Part shown: piece by piece, positions 41,479 through 53,545 of the stretch
Position numbering within the stretch: position 1 is the first letter of the stretch
Layout of the letters: every line of letters begins with the position of its first letter
From: Chlorokybus atmophyticus
Taxonomy: Eukaryota > Streptophyta > Chlorokybophyceae > Chlorokybales > Chlorokybaceae
Assembly: GCA_009103225.1 (NCBI GenBank)
Contig: RHPI01003079.1
Coordinates: forward strand, 28,377 to 92,376
DNA length: 64,000 nt
Direction: 5' to 3'
Position numbers and translations under genes: made by a program
The notes under the pieces: generated by a model
Database searches by the model: none
Told to the model about the DNA's origin: nothing
The model's input: the letters and a program-made list of their open reading frames with translations, nothing else

Positions 41479-44143
41479 TAAGGAGGAGGACAAGCACAAG
41501 ACTTCCTTCTGGGGAAACCGGCAGCTGTACAAGTGGAAGGTCATGCCCTTCGGACTGAAGAACGCTCCGGCCAAGTTCCAGCGCGTCATGGACAAAGCCC
41601 TCAAGGGGTTGGACTTTGCACGCTGCTACATCGACGACATCCTCATCTTCAGTCACAGCAATGAGGAGCATCTCCAGCACATCGAAGAGGTGCTACAGAG
41701 GCTGAAGGAAGTCGGGATGACGGTGCACCCTGACAAGTGCACCTTCTTCACCCACAAGGTACCCTACCTAGGACACATGATTGTGCCCCATGGTGTGTAC
41801 GTACAGCAGGCCAAAGTGGAGGCACTGGTGGCTATCCCTGCCCCCACAGACCTCACGCGGCTGCGGGCCTTCCTCGGCCTTGCCAACTATTACCGCCGGT
41901 TTGTCAAGGACTTTGCCAAGATCGCAAGGCCTCTCAACGAACTACTGAAGAAGGACACCGAGTTCTTGTGGAAGGAGGCACAACAGGAGGCCTTTCAGGA
42001 GCTGAAGCTCCGCCTCACCACAGCTCCCATTCTGCAACGCCCTGACTACACCAGGTCGTTCATCCTGCACACAGACTGGAGCAAGCTCGGCATGGGGGCC
42101 GTGCTCGTACAGCACGACAACAACAAGAAGGAGCGCGTAGTGTCGTACGCCAGCCGCAGCAACAACAGTGCTGAGGCCAACTACAGCAGCTACGAAGGGG
42201 AGTGTCTCGCCGCAGTGTGGGCCATCTCCTTCTTCCGACCCTTCCTGTTTGGACGGCAGTTCCAACTGGTCACTGACCATCAACCCCTCAAGTGGCTAAT
42301 GAACAACCAGCACTTGACAGGAAAGTTAGCACGATGGGCGCTGCTGCTCCAGGAGTACGACTTCGAGGTGGAACACCGCGCAGGCCTTGCCAACCAGGAT
42401 GCGGATGGCCTCAGCCGTAACCCCCACCTCAGCACCAACGACGCCACAGGCGCCCGACATGAGTTGGGTCCTACAGCTGCACCTTCAGGTGTGGCCACCA
42501 TGTTCGCTGTCGCTGCGCTACGCTCAGGACGCAGGACTCAGATCGCTGAGGCAGCAGCAGACGGGGACATGCCCGCTCTCGAGCCCGCCATCACCACCAC
42601 CGATCCTTTATCAGAAGAAGCAATCGCTGCCGACCCTGAGGTGGATGATGAGGAGCTGGCACCCACCGACACACGACAAGACATCTGGCTGGACGAGCCA
42701 TCCCTCGCACTGCTTCAGACTGGACAACTTCCAGCAGGCATGAGCGCACGCGAGAAGGACCGCGTCCGGCAACGCACTCAGCGTTACCGCTGGGCCAACG
42801 ACAGGCTGTATCGACGGATACAAGATGCAGATCAGGAGGTCCCCACACCAGCTGCACGTGAAGGCATCATCTCCTCCCTTCACACCGAGCTCGGGCACTT
42901 CGGTGTCAAGCGCACGGTCAGCCTGGTCAGGACCCAGTACTGGTGGTATGGGGTGCACAGACAGGTGCGGGAGTTCGTCAGCAACTGTCAGCAGTGTGAC
43001 ATGGTTCGCGCCAGCCTCAACACGCGCAATGCCACCTTGCATCCCCTTCCCATTTCCGGGTTGTTCTACCGCTGGGGACTGGACATCCTCGGAGACCTAG
43101 CGCCCTCAGCGCGAGGCAACCGCTACATCCTCGTCATGATCGAGCACTTCTCCAAGTGGGTGGAGCTGGTGCCCCTGCCCGACAAGAGCAGTGAGGGAGT
43201 AGCCCAGGCTTTCCTCTCCCATGTACTCGGACGCTTCGGCAGCTGCGCTGAAGTCATCACCGACCAGGGTACGGAGTTCAGAGGAGCCTTCGACAAGCTT
43301 ATCGACAGATGCTTCATCGACCACCGTCGCACCTCACGCGACCACCCGCAGGCCGACGGCCTCGCCGAGCGTACCGTGCAGACCATCAAGAAGGCACTGC
43401 GCAAGTACGTCCTCGCCTACGAGAAGAATACCTGGGATGATCACCTCCCATGGGTAGCAATGGGCTACCGGCTGTCCAAGCAGGCAGCCCTGCGAGAGTA
43501 CAGCCCATACTATCTACTGTTCGGAAGGCAGCCATTGCTCCCTTTCCGCGCACAGCAGGAGGTCGACAGAGTGGTGGACAATCTCGACAACCCCGACGAG
43601 ATGTTGTATGATCTGACAGTGCGCAGTGCGCTGTTCGAACACACAGTCCCCATGGCCTTCAACAACCTGCGCATCGCGCAGCACCGCGACACGCTGCGTT
43701 ACGAGCGTGTGCGCAGTGGTTTCTACAAGGAGCGGGAGCGCCGCTTCGAGACAGGAGACTTCGTCTACCGTATGGCGTCTACACGCGACACCCTCGATAC
43801 CTCCGTCGGGCGTGCTGTCTACAAGGTATTGAAGGTGCACCCCACAGGGGTACTGGACCTGTTGGGACAACGAGGCGAGCGCATGAAGGACAACATGGTC
43901 AACTGTGCGCCCTGTCATCTCCCCTACATTGCTGGCTTCACCAAGATCCAGCACCCGCGTCCGCTGCGCAGCACCCGATGCGAGAAGTGTGGCAGCGCCG
44001 ACGACGACCCATTGATGATGTTATGCGACGGCTGTAATCAAGGCATGCACTGCTACTGCCTTGACCCTCCACTGGACGCAGTACCCTTGTGGGAGTACTG
44101 GTGCGATGACTGCCGCATCAACGGTCCCCCACACAGTCGGTAG
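41479..44143 (+). CDS. pol: Gypsy pol 3' half, near-identical duplicate (copy b)
   Basis: Starts within RT (aaggaggaggacaagc) and runs without a break to the same PHD-finger stop as 39729, offset 4414. Carries RT palm with YIDD, RNase H, integrase and PHD. Only a few substitutions are visible against 37066-39729 (for example gatgttgtat for gatggtgtat at 43602, and gagaca for gagtca near 43749). The 5' part (protease, methyltransferase) is absent because the contig begins here. Either an allelic or overlapping contig, or a very recent duplication. Confidence 0.85.
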
Positions 44144-44193
44144 GAACTGAGTTCCGGAGCAGAGGGCTACCCCAGAATCTTAGGGGTGGCTTG

Positions 44194-45080
44194 TTGACTG
44201 TGTGCACTACGACACAGTCTGTACACAAAGGTGGCGAGCGGCATCGGCTCGTCCACTGCACTAAACACCGCGTAGGCTCATCTTCAAGCCTATGCCCACG
44301 ATTGGGGGGTTGTCTTTTGCTTGCATGACTCCAATGCAGTGCACGGCACTAGCATGCGTGCAGCACTAGCACTCCTCCGCAGCCTGTCCGAGACAAGGTT
44401 GCCCTCGACCATGGCAGGCACGACAGCTGTCATGCCATCTACCCTCGCATGCCAGTCCTTCTCGAGCATGCCTACACCCAGCCCCACGCCCGGGCTACCA
44501 GCATGAAGACCGCGCGAGCCCCAGCCTACTGCTAGCTACTGTACCGCTCATGTAGCATGTAGCTAGGGCTACTTTATAGACCTGTCTGTAGGGACCGCGC
44601 GTAGCTGATCAGTTGTAAGTCTGTTGATAACACATGTGCTATATCGAGTCTTAGGAGATTTCCGAAATAGCATGAGGCCTCGATGTGACCGTTGGCCTAG
44701 TGCCCGCGTGGCACTGCACAGTTATGATTTGACATGTATAAGTAGGAAGTCACGTCACCAGACTGGCTGGTGACACTATAAGTGAGTACTGGGAGTACTG
44801 GGAGTACTAAGAAGTAAAGACTCTGTTTCTAAAGAGCTTGTGAAGCGACTTGAACTGGAAGCACGCTGCCCCGGTTGCCAAGAATTCCCTTACTGCGTGA
44901 GACACGGTGCATGCTCTTGTGCGCTGTGCCTGTCATTGTTGTGAGCTTGGCGGTGGTGTGTTGTCTCAATAGTCAGGGTGTTGTATCCACGTGTTGCACA
45001 CTCATTCACCTCACTTAACAGTGTATCATTCTATCCACTCATGCAAAGAACTGTGTCCACTGCACTACCTATCGTAGTGG
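44194..45080 (+). mobile_element. LTR, copy b
   Basis: Same LTR as 39781-40671, with two ggagtactgg VNTR units near 44785-44810, followed by the same truncated second LTR start (45081-45314). Confidence 0.8.
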
Positions 45081-45314
45081 CTTGTTGACTGTGTGCACTA
45101 CGACACAGTCTGTACACAAAGGTGGCGAGCGGCATCGGCTCGTCCACTGCACTGAACCCCGCGTAGGCTCATCTTCAAGCCTATGCCCACGATTGGGGGG
45201 TTGTCTTTTGCTTATATGACTCCAATGCAATGCACGGCACTAGCATGCGTGCAGCACTAGCACTCCTCCGCAGCCTGTCCGAGACAAGGTTGCCCTCGAC
45301 CATGGCAGGCACGA

Positions 45315-46205
45315 CAACCCTTCCCACAACTCTTTGCAATGTGACCTTGCTCGCCGCACGACCAGCATTTGGCACCCGACACACCTTCCACACTCGCGTT
45401 GTTGGCGTGCTTGAGCTGCCCGGACTTGCCACCAGCTGCCTTGCTCGCTGCTACGGGCTTGGAAGAGCTCTTCTCCTCCGACGCTTCAATTTCAACCCAC
45501 GACGCTGCCGGTCGATGTTCTTGAGTTACTCATGCTGAATCTCGGCCGTCTCGGCCACCTTGAACACATCCGCAAGCGTGTACGTACCAAACTCTGACTG
45601 AGTGGTCAACATGGTCTCCACCTTCAGCCTCAAGTCCCCCTCAAGTTGTTGAAGGTACACCACCGCCGCGGTCTGATCCGTCATCACCTTGTAGTCCGTG
45701 TCTGTCAAGAGCTTGAGCATACGCGTGTACATCATCCTAGCCGTCTCACCGGTGTGGCGCGTGAAATAGCTCAGCTCGCAAACCTTGGCAGGGTTGATTG
45801 TGGGTAAGTCTTCCTCAGAAGCGCCTTAAATTCAGTCACCCGCGGCTCCTTCTTCCACTCCGCCTTTAACTCAGCCGGTGCACCCACGTGCAACGCCCTC
45901 TCTCGCATCTCCAGCTGCTCTTTAAACTCTCTCAACGTGCTCGAGGTTTCATCCTTAAGGTATAGAGGCAGCATCTTGAAGGCCTTGTGCTCGTCCCACC
46001 CCGACTTGTCGCGGTACTCCCATTTTACCATCTCGGAGTCGAAGCGGTCGATGAAGTCGCGTAGGTCCGCCGTGCCGGGCCTCCCACTGAACTTCGGTGT
46101 GCTATCCATGGCTGAAGCTGAGTCAAACATCACCCCACCCTCGTCTTCGAAGTCGGACTCCTCGTCACTCGAAGACTCCACCTCTTTAGCGACGCCCTCC
46201 ACCAC
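45315..46205 (-). pseudogene. Minus-strand gypsy gag, subfamily 2 (copy b)
   Basis: Starts at 46205 with MVEGVAKEVESSSDEESDFED, capsid-like sequence (FSGRPGTADLRDFIDRFDSEM, shown in part), a one-base shift near 45785, then MMYTRMLKLLTDTDYK, another shift near 45525, a basic linker and the CCHC knuckle CWSCGEQGHIAKSC near 45325-45367. It ends at the LTR junction. Relationship to the long element's gag is clear (same capsid motifs) but divergence is large. Confidence 0.8.
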
Positions 46206-46348
46206 CGGAGTGATCGCCCTTCTCGGCGCTCTTCTCTGTAAAGCCGCCTACGTGGGTCTTTCGTGCCAGTCCTCACCAGACCGTAGGGGCATGAACATGC
46301 CTGCTCCTCACTTCAACTCGAGCAAACTCAGCTGATGGGTTGAATGCA

Positions 46349-47128
46349 AGTGAAAGATGCGTGTCTCCTTGCAAAAGGAAGGCAAGATGACCCCAACTTG
46401 ACTTGCAATCAGCCGTTTGCTCATGAAGCTCAGTCCGCACCCATGCTAAGGCAGCTCATACGGTGCATCAAGATCGCTACAATAATTCACACTCCTTCAT
46501 GCAAGGCAACCAAGCAAGGCACACGCGCGCACACACGCAAGCATGCACACACGCATACACTCAGCCAAGAACCTCTTCCCGAAGGCTTTGCTTGCACTCC
46601 AGTGAGCCAACTTGCATTCAACCAACTGTAACACAAGCTAGCTAAGGCTTATATACCACCGTTGAGTCCATGCCCAACCAACTCCTAACCAACTCTTCAA
46701 CTTCCAATGACTTACAGGCTGCACCAGCTACATAACAGTCATTATGAGGCCAATAAATGGTAGTAAATGGATAGCAATGGCTCCCCAAAGCTTATCCTCT
46801 TCAAGTACACTCCAAGACGCATCTTTTGAGTCCATCCCCACGCCAAACCACCACTCCAACCGTCAGTTACATCTGTTGCAAGTCATGACTCCAAAACAGC
46901 TGCGCGGGATACCATACTAACTCGATTACGCCGAGAACTCTGTATCTGGCTATGGATACGCCTCAAATACGCCTCCCACTCGTAAAGCACGACCCAAACT
47001 CGAGTCCCAAGTGAAAACCTAACATGAAGAGCCTCTATAATGGCTCAGGGCTCCAAAGTTATAGGGCCCCATGTATGCTGCCAGCCCCAAGGGCACCATG
47101 CACATGACACTATATGCTCGCGCATGAC
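46349..47128. repeat. 3' part of the 916-bp LTR family (copy b)
   Basis: About 780 bp nearly identical to 17546-18323, from tgaaagatgcg to gctcgcgcatgaca. The first 138 bp of that LTR are missing and replaced by the gag upstream region. Confidence 0.85.
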
Positions 47129-47157
47129 AACAGTCCAATGCATCTCAGACATGCAAG

Positions 47158-47499
47158 GTGGCAGCCGTTGAGCTGAGGAGAATGGCTTGGTCACTTGACA
47201 CGCTGTATCCTGCTATGCAAAAGGCAGTAGTGCGCCTCATGAGCTTGCATGGGAGTTCGTGCAGCCCGAAGCGTGCCAACTTATTTTGGAGGTGGTTGTT
47301 TCGTGAGAGCAGGTCAAGCCGGGCATTTCACCGTGCGGAGAAGATGATTACAATCTGGAGCTTTTATGCCATCAGACAGCGTGAAGGCCTTGTGGACTAT
47401 GCAGCACAAGACTCAGACTTATCGTGCATGCCGCTACCCGAGGATCGCGATGTTCCCCACGCCATGTATGATTCTGAAGTTGTGAACTTGATTGAGTAG
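47158..47499 (+). pseudogene. hAT transposase C-terminal fragment (copy b)
   Basis: 113-codon frame MAAVELRRMAWSLDTLYPAM. The part LHGSSCSPKRANLFWRWLF followed by RAEKMITIWSFYAIRQ resembles the C-terminal dimerisation region of hAT transposases (Ser-rich turn, Glu/Arg-Trp helix, then AEKLV.VY.N.R). No catalytic domain precedes it in this contig. An identical copy is at 52375-52716. Family assignment is tentative. Confidence 0.4.
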
Positions 47500-47635
47500 C
47501 GTTATAGCAGCATGTCTACGAGCTGCTATAGCAATAGCCTTGATACATGTGCAACTTGTGCATGGTGACCAACGCATTGCGCAGGGCACACGCAATGGGG
47601 GTCGATTGGTGCAGTGGCATGTATTTATGTCATGC

Positions 47636-47636
47636 N
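47636..47636. other. Single-N contig join
   Basis: Left sequence (gtatttatgtcatgc) continues unbroken at 52852 onward in the next contig. Right sequence duplicates 42431/38017 onward. Same overlap signature as at 41478. Confidence 0.85.
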
Positions 47637-49351
47637 CCAGCACCAACGACGCCACAGGCGCCCGACATGAGTTGGGCCCTACAGCTGCACCTTCAGGTGT
47701 GGCCACCATGTTCGCTGTCGCTGCGCTACGCTCAGGACGCAGGACTCAGATCGCTGAGGCAGCAGCAGATGGGGACATGCCCGCTCTCGAGCCCGCCATC
47801 ACCACCACAGATCCTTTATCAGAAGAAGCAATCGCTGCCGACCCTGAGGTGGATGATGAGGAGCTGGCACCCACCGACACACGACAAGACATCTGGCTGG
47901 ACGAGCCATCCCTCGCACTGCTTCAGACTGGACAACTTCCAGCAGGCATGAGCGCACGCGAGAAGGACCGCGTCCGGCAACGCACTCAGCGCTACCGCTG
48001 GGCCAACGACAGGCTGTATCAACGGATACAAGATGCAGATCAGGAGGTCCCCACACCAGCTGCACGTGAAGGCATCATCTCCTCCCTTCACACCGAGCTC
48101 GGGCACTTCGGTGTCAAGCGCACGGTCAGCCTGGTCAGGACCCAGTACTGGTGGTATGGGGTGCACAGACAGGTGCGGGAGTTCGTCAGCAACTGTCAGC
48201 AGTGTGACATGGTTCGCGCCAGCCTCAACACGCGCAATGCCACCTTGCATCCCCTTCCCATTTCCGGGTTGTTCTACCGCTGGGGACTGGACATCTTCGG
48301 AGACCTAGCGCCCTCAGCGCGAGGCAACCGCTACATCCTCGTTATGATCGAGCACTTCTCCAAGTGGGTGGAGCTGGTGCCCCTGCCCGACAAGAGCAGT
48401 GAGGGAGTAGCCCAGGCTTTCCTCTCCCATGTACTCGGACGCTTCGGCAGCTGCGCTGAAGTCATCACCGACCAGGGTACGGAGTTCAGAGGAGCCTTCG
48501 ACAAGCTTATCGACAGATGCTTCATCGACCACCGTCGCACCTCACGCGACCACCCGCAGGCCGACGGCCTCGCCGAGCGTACCGTGCAGACCATCAAGAA
48601 GGCACTGCGCAAGTACGTCCTCGCCTACGGGAAGAATACCTGGGATGATCACCTCCCATGGGTAGCAATGGGCTACCGGCTGTCCAAGCAGGCAGCCATG
48701 CGAGAGTACAGTCCATACTATCTACTGTTCGGAAGGCAGCCATTGCTCCCTTTCCGCGCGCAGCAGGAGGTCGACAGAGTGGTGGACAATCTCGACAACC
48801 CCGACGAGATGTTGTATGATCTGACAGTGCGCAGTGCACTGTTCGAACACACAGTCCCCATGGCCTTCAACAACCTGCGCATCGCGCAGCACCGCGACAC
48901 GCTGCGTTACGAGCGTGTGCGCAGTGGTTTCTACAAGGAGCGGGAGCGCCGCTTCGAGTCAGGAGACTTCGTCTACCGTATGGCGTCTACACGCGACACC
49001 CTCGATACCTCCGTCGGGCGTGCTGTCTACAAGGTATTGAAGGTGCACCCCACAGGGGTACTGGACCTGTTGGGACAACGAGGCGAGCGCATGAAGGACA
49101 ACATGGTCAACTGTGCGCCCTGTCATCTCCCCTACATTGTTGGCTTCACCAAGATCCAGCACCCGCGTCCGCTGCGCAGCACCCGATGCGAGAAGTGTGG
49201 CAGCGCCGACGACGACCCATTGATGATGTTATGCGACGGCTGTAATCAAGGCATGCACTGCTACTGCCTTGACCCTCCACTGGACGCAGTACCCTTGTGG
49301 GAGTACTGGTGCGATGACTGCCGCATCAACGGTCCCCCACACAGTCGGTAG
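47637..49351 (+). CDS. pol: Gypsy pol 3' end, near-identical duplicate (copy c)
   Basis: Begins just after RNase H (STNDATGARHELGP) and encodes the spacer, integrase (HHCC and DDE core) and PHD finger, ending at the same stop. A few differences from the other two copies: tatcaa for tatcga near 48018, tacggg for tacgag near 48629, ccatgcg for ccctgcg near 48697, attgtt for attgct at 49137. Truncated on the left by the contig edge. Confidence 0.85.
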
Positions 49352-49398
49352 GAACTGAGTTCTGGAGCAGAGGGCTACCCCCAGAATCTCAGGGGGGG

Positions 49399-50297
49399 TG
49401 GCTTGTTGACTGTGTGCACTACGACACAGTCTGTACACAAAGGTGGCGAGCGGCATCGGCTCGTCCACTGAACTGCACTGAACCCCGCGTAGGCTCATCT
49501 TCAAGCCTATGCCCACAATCGGGGGGTTGTCTTTTGCTTGCATGACTCCAATGCAATGCACGGCACTAGCATGCGTGCAGCACTAGCACTCCTCCGCAGC
49601 CTGTCCGAGACAAGGTTGCCCTCGACCATGGCAGGCACGACAGCTGTCATGCCATCTACCCTCGCATGCCAGTCCTTCTCGAGCATGCCTACACCCAGCC
49701 CCACGCCCGGGCTACCAGCATGAAGACCGCGCGAGCCCCAGCCTACTGCTAGCTACTGTACCGCTCATGTAGCATGTAGCTAGGGCTACTTTATAGACCT
49801 GTCTGTAGGGACCGCGCGTAGCTGATCAGTTGTAAGTCTGTTAAGAACACATGTGCTATATCGAGTCTTAGGAGATTTCCGAAATAGCATGAGGCCTCGA
49901 TGTGACCGTTGGCCTAGTGCCCGCGTGGCACTGCACAGTCATGATTTGACATGTATAAGTAGGAAGTCACGTCACCAGACTGGCTGGTGACACTATAAGT
50001 GAGTACTGGGAGTACTGGGAGTACTAAGAAGTAAAGACTCTGTTTCTAAAGAGCTTGTGAAGCGACTTGAACTGGAAGCACGCTGCCCCGGTTGCCAAGA
50101 ATTCCCTTACTGCGTGAGACACGGTGCATGCTCTTGTGCGCTGTGCCTGTCATTGTTGTGAGCTTGGCGGTGGTGTGTTGTCTCAATAGTCAGGGTGTTG
50201 TATCCACGTGTTGCACACTCATTCACCTCACTTAACAGTGTATCATTCTATCCACTCATGCAAAGAACTGTGTCCACTGCACTACCTATCGTAGTGG
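49399..50297 (+). mobile_element. LTR, copy c
   Basis: Third copy of the LTR, again followed by the truncated second LTR start (50298-50531). Has a small insertion (aactgcactg) near 49470 relative to copies a and b. Confidence 0.8.
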
Positions 50298-50531
50298 CTT
50301 GTTGACTGTGTGCACTACGACACAGTCTGTACACAAAGGTGGCGAGCGGCATCGGCTCGTCCACTGCACTGAACCCCGCGTAGGCTCATCTTCAAGCCTA
50401 TGCCCACGATTGGGGGGTTGTCTTTTGCTTATATGACTCCAATGCAATGCACGGCACTAGCATGCGTGCAGCACTAGCACTCCTCCGCAGCCTGTCCGAG
50501 ACAAGGTTGCCCTCGACCATGGCAGGCACGA

Positions 50532-51422
50532 CAACCCTTCCCACAACTCTTTGCAATGTGACCTTGCTCGCCGCACGACCAGCATTTGGCACCCGACACA
50601 CCTTCCACACTCGCGTTGTTGGCGTGCTTGAGCTGCCCGGACTTGCCACCAGCTGCCTTGCTCGCTGCTACGGGCTTGGAAGAGCTCTTCTCCTCCGACG
50701 CTTCAATTTCAACCCACGACGCTGCCGGTCGATGTTCTTGAGTTACTCATGCTGAATCTCGGCCGTCTCGGCCACCTTGAACACATCCGCAAGCGTGTAC
50801 GTACCAAACTCTGACTGAGTGGTCAACATGGTCTCCACCTTCAGCCTCAAGTCCCCCTCAAGTTGTTGAAGGTACACCACCGCCGCGGTCTGATCCGTCA
50901 TCACCTTGTAGTCCGTGTCTGTCAAGAGCTTGAGCATACGCGTGTACATCATCCTAGCCGTCTCACCGGTGTGGCGCGTGAAATAGCTCAGCTCGCAAAC
51001 CTTGGCAGGGTTGATTGTGGGTAAGTCTTCCTCAGAAGCGCCTTAAATTCAGTCACCCGCGGCTCCTTCTTCCACTCCGCCTTTAACTCAGCCGGTGCAC
51101 CCACGTGCAACGCCCTCTCTCGCATCTCCAGCTGCTCTTTAAACTCTCTCAACGTGCTCGAGGTTTCATCCTTAAGGTATAGAGGCAGCATCTTGAAGGC
51201 CTTGTGCTCGTCCCACCCCGACTTGTCGCGGTACTCCCATTTTACCATCTCGGAGTCGAAGCGGTCGATGAAGTCGCGTAGGTCCGCCGTGCCGGGCCTC
51301 CCACTGAACTTCGGTGTGCTATCCATGGCTGAAGCTGAGTCAAACATCACCCCACCCTCGTCTTCGAAGTCGGACTCCTCGTCACTCGAAGACTCCACCT
51401 CTTTAGCGACGCCCTCCACCAC
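50532..51422 (-). pseudogene. Minus-strand gypsy gag, subfamily 2 (copy c)
   Basis: Appears identical to 45315-46205 over its whole length, including the same frameshifts and CCHC knuckle. Shared inactivating changes show these are the same locus or a post-inactivation duplication. Confidence 0.8.
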
Positions 51423-51565
51423 CGGAGTGATCGCCCTTCTCGGCGCTCTTCTCTGTAAAGCCGCCTACGTGGGTCTTTCGTGCCAGTCCTCACCAGACCG
51501 TAGGGGCATGAACATGCCTGCTCCTCACTTCAACTCGAGCAAACTCAGCTGATGGGTTGAATGCA

Positions 51566-52345
51566 AGTGAAAGATGCGTGTCTCCTTGCAAAAGGAAGGC
51601 AAGATGACCCCAACTTGACTTGCAATCAGCCGTTTGCTCATGAAGCTCAGTCCGCACCCATGCTAAGGCAGCTCATACGGTGCATCAAGATCGCTACAAT
51701 AATTCACACTCCTTCATGCAAGGCAACCAAGCAAGGCACACGCGCGCACACACGCAAGCATGCACACACGCATACACTCAGCCAAGAACCTCTTCCCGAA
51801 GGCTTTGCTTGCACTCCAGTGAGCCAACTTGCATTCAACCAACTGTAACACAAGCTAGCTAAGGCTTATATACCACCGTTGAGTCCATGCCCAACCAACT
51901 CCTAACCAACTCTTCAACTTCCAATGACTTACAGGCTGCACCAGCTACATAACAGTCATTATGAGGCCAATAAATGGTAGTAAATGGATAGCAATGGCTC
52001 CCCAAAGCTTATCCTCTTCAAGTACACTCCAAGACGCATCTTTTGAGTCCATCCCCACGCCAAACCACCACTCCAACCGTCAGTTACATCTGTTGCAAGT
52101 CATGACTCCAAAACAGCTGCGCGGGATACCATACTAACTCGATTACGCCGAGAACTCTGTATCTGGCTATGGATACGCCTCAAATACGCCTCCCACTCGT
52201 AAAGCACGACCCAAACTCGAGTCCCAAGTGAAAACCTAACATGAAGAGCCTCTATAATGGCTCAGGGCTCCAAAGTTATAGGGCCCCATGTATGCTGCCA
52301 GCCCCAAGGGCACCATGCACATGACACTATATGCTCGCGCATGAC
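51566..52345. repeat. 3' part of the 916-bp LTR family (copy c)
   Basis: Same as 46349-47128, joined to the same flanks. Confidence 0.85.
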
Positions 52346-52374
52346 AACAGTCCAATGCATCTCAGACATGCAAG

Positions 52375-52716
52375 GTGGCAGCCGTTGAGCTGAGGAGAAT
52401 GGCTTGGTCACTTGACACGCTGTATCCTGCTATGCAAAAGGCAGTAGTGCGCCTCATGAGCTTGCATGGGAGTTCGTGCAGCCCGAAGCGTGCCAACTTA
52501 TTTTGGAGGTGGTTGTTTCGTGAGAGCAGGTCAAGCCGGGCATTTCACCGTGCGGAGAAGATGATTACAATCTGGAGCTTTTATGCCATCAGACAGCGTG
52601 AAGGCCTTGTGGACTATGCAGCACAAGACTCAGACTTATCGTGCATGCCGCTACCCGAGGATCGCGATGTTCCCCACGCCATGTATGATTCTGAAGTTGT
52701 GAACTTGATTGAGTAG
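52375..52716 (+). pseudogene. hAT transposase C-terminal fragment (copy c)
   Basis: Identical frame to 47158-47499. Here the sequence continues past the contig break into unique DNA (52857 onward) with no further transposase homology visible. Confidence 0.4.
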
Positions 52717-52856
52717 CGTTATAGCAGCATGTCTACGAGCTGCTATAGCAATAGCCTTGATACATGTGCAACTTGTGCATGGTGACCAACGCATTGCGCA
52801 GGGCACACGCAATGGGGGTCGATTGGTGCAGTGGCATGTATTTATGTCATGCAATA

Positions 52857-53129
52857 TATAACGAATATGCCACTCAAGCTCTCCGCACCACATGCACCAC
52901 ATCACAGCACACTCTGCTTGATGCTATGAGCGCATGTGCTATACATGAGACCTTCCGCGACTTTAAGAAGTTTTGTATATCGAGTTTTGTATATCAAGGC
53001 TTTCTGGAAGCTCAATGATTAAATTAATTGTCATACATGCTGAGCTTAGTCAGTTCCCGAAAGGTTCCGGAACATTCCAAAACCTTTCGGAACGTTATGG
53101 TCAAAGTTACAAAAACGACCATGTCTAAT
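52857..53129. other. Spacer, no gene seen
   Basis: Short AT-richer stretch with repeated ttccggaac/ttcggaac steps near 53057-53095. It leads into the truncated left end of the chromodomain gypsy element. Confidence 0.4.
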
Positions 53130-53460
53130 GTGCATTGACTACGGAGCGCTAACACCATTACAAAGAAGAACTGCTTTCCACTACCGCGTATTGACGAGTT
53201 GCTGGAGCAGCTACAAGGTATGCAGTACTTTACCACACTTGATCTTGCTGGAGGTTATCATCAGATCCGCATCGCACCAAAGGACGTGGAGAAGATAGCG
53301 TTCAACATGTGCTATGGACATTATGAGTGGTTTGTGATGTTGTTGGGCTTACGAACGCGCCAGCGACATTTTAAATGTTGATGAACTGCGTTTTTGCTGA
53401 CGTGCTGGGCAAGGGAGTCCTCATGCACCTCGACAACATTCAAGTGTACTCGAAGATAAT

Positions 53461-53545
53461 GGACGAGCATACATGCTCGTCCTTCATCTTGCAACACGCG
53501 CCGTAGAAGACTCATATATATGAGTCTTCTACGGCGCGTGTTGCA
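53461..53545. repeat. Two adjacent palindromes inside the RT
   Basis: 53461-53482 is an inverted repeat with 10-base arms (ggacgagcat) and a 2-base loop. 53490-53545 is a perfect 56-base palindrome centred on tatata. The normal RT reading is restored if 53471-53519 is removed. Confidence 0.85.

Noticed and set aside
41479-52857. Genuine tandem triplication of the retrotransposon
   Set aside because: Single-N joins, mutually overlapping ends and shared inactivating changes favour unmerged contigs. Kept as a finding to test, not as a biological claim.
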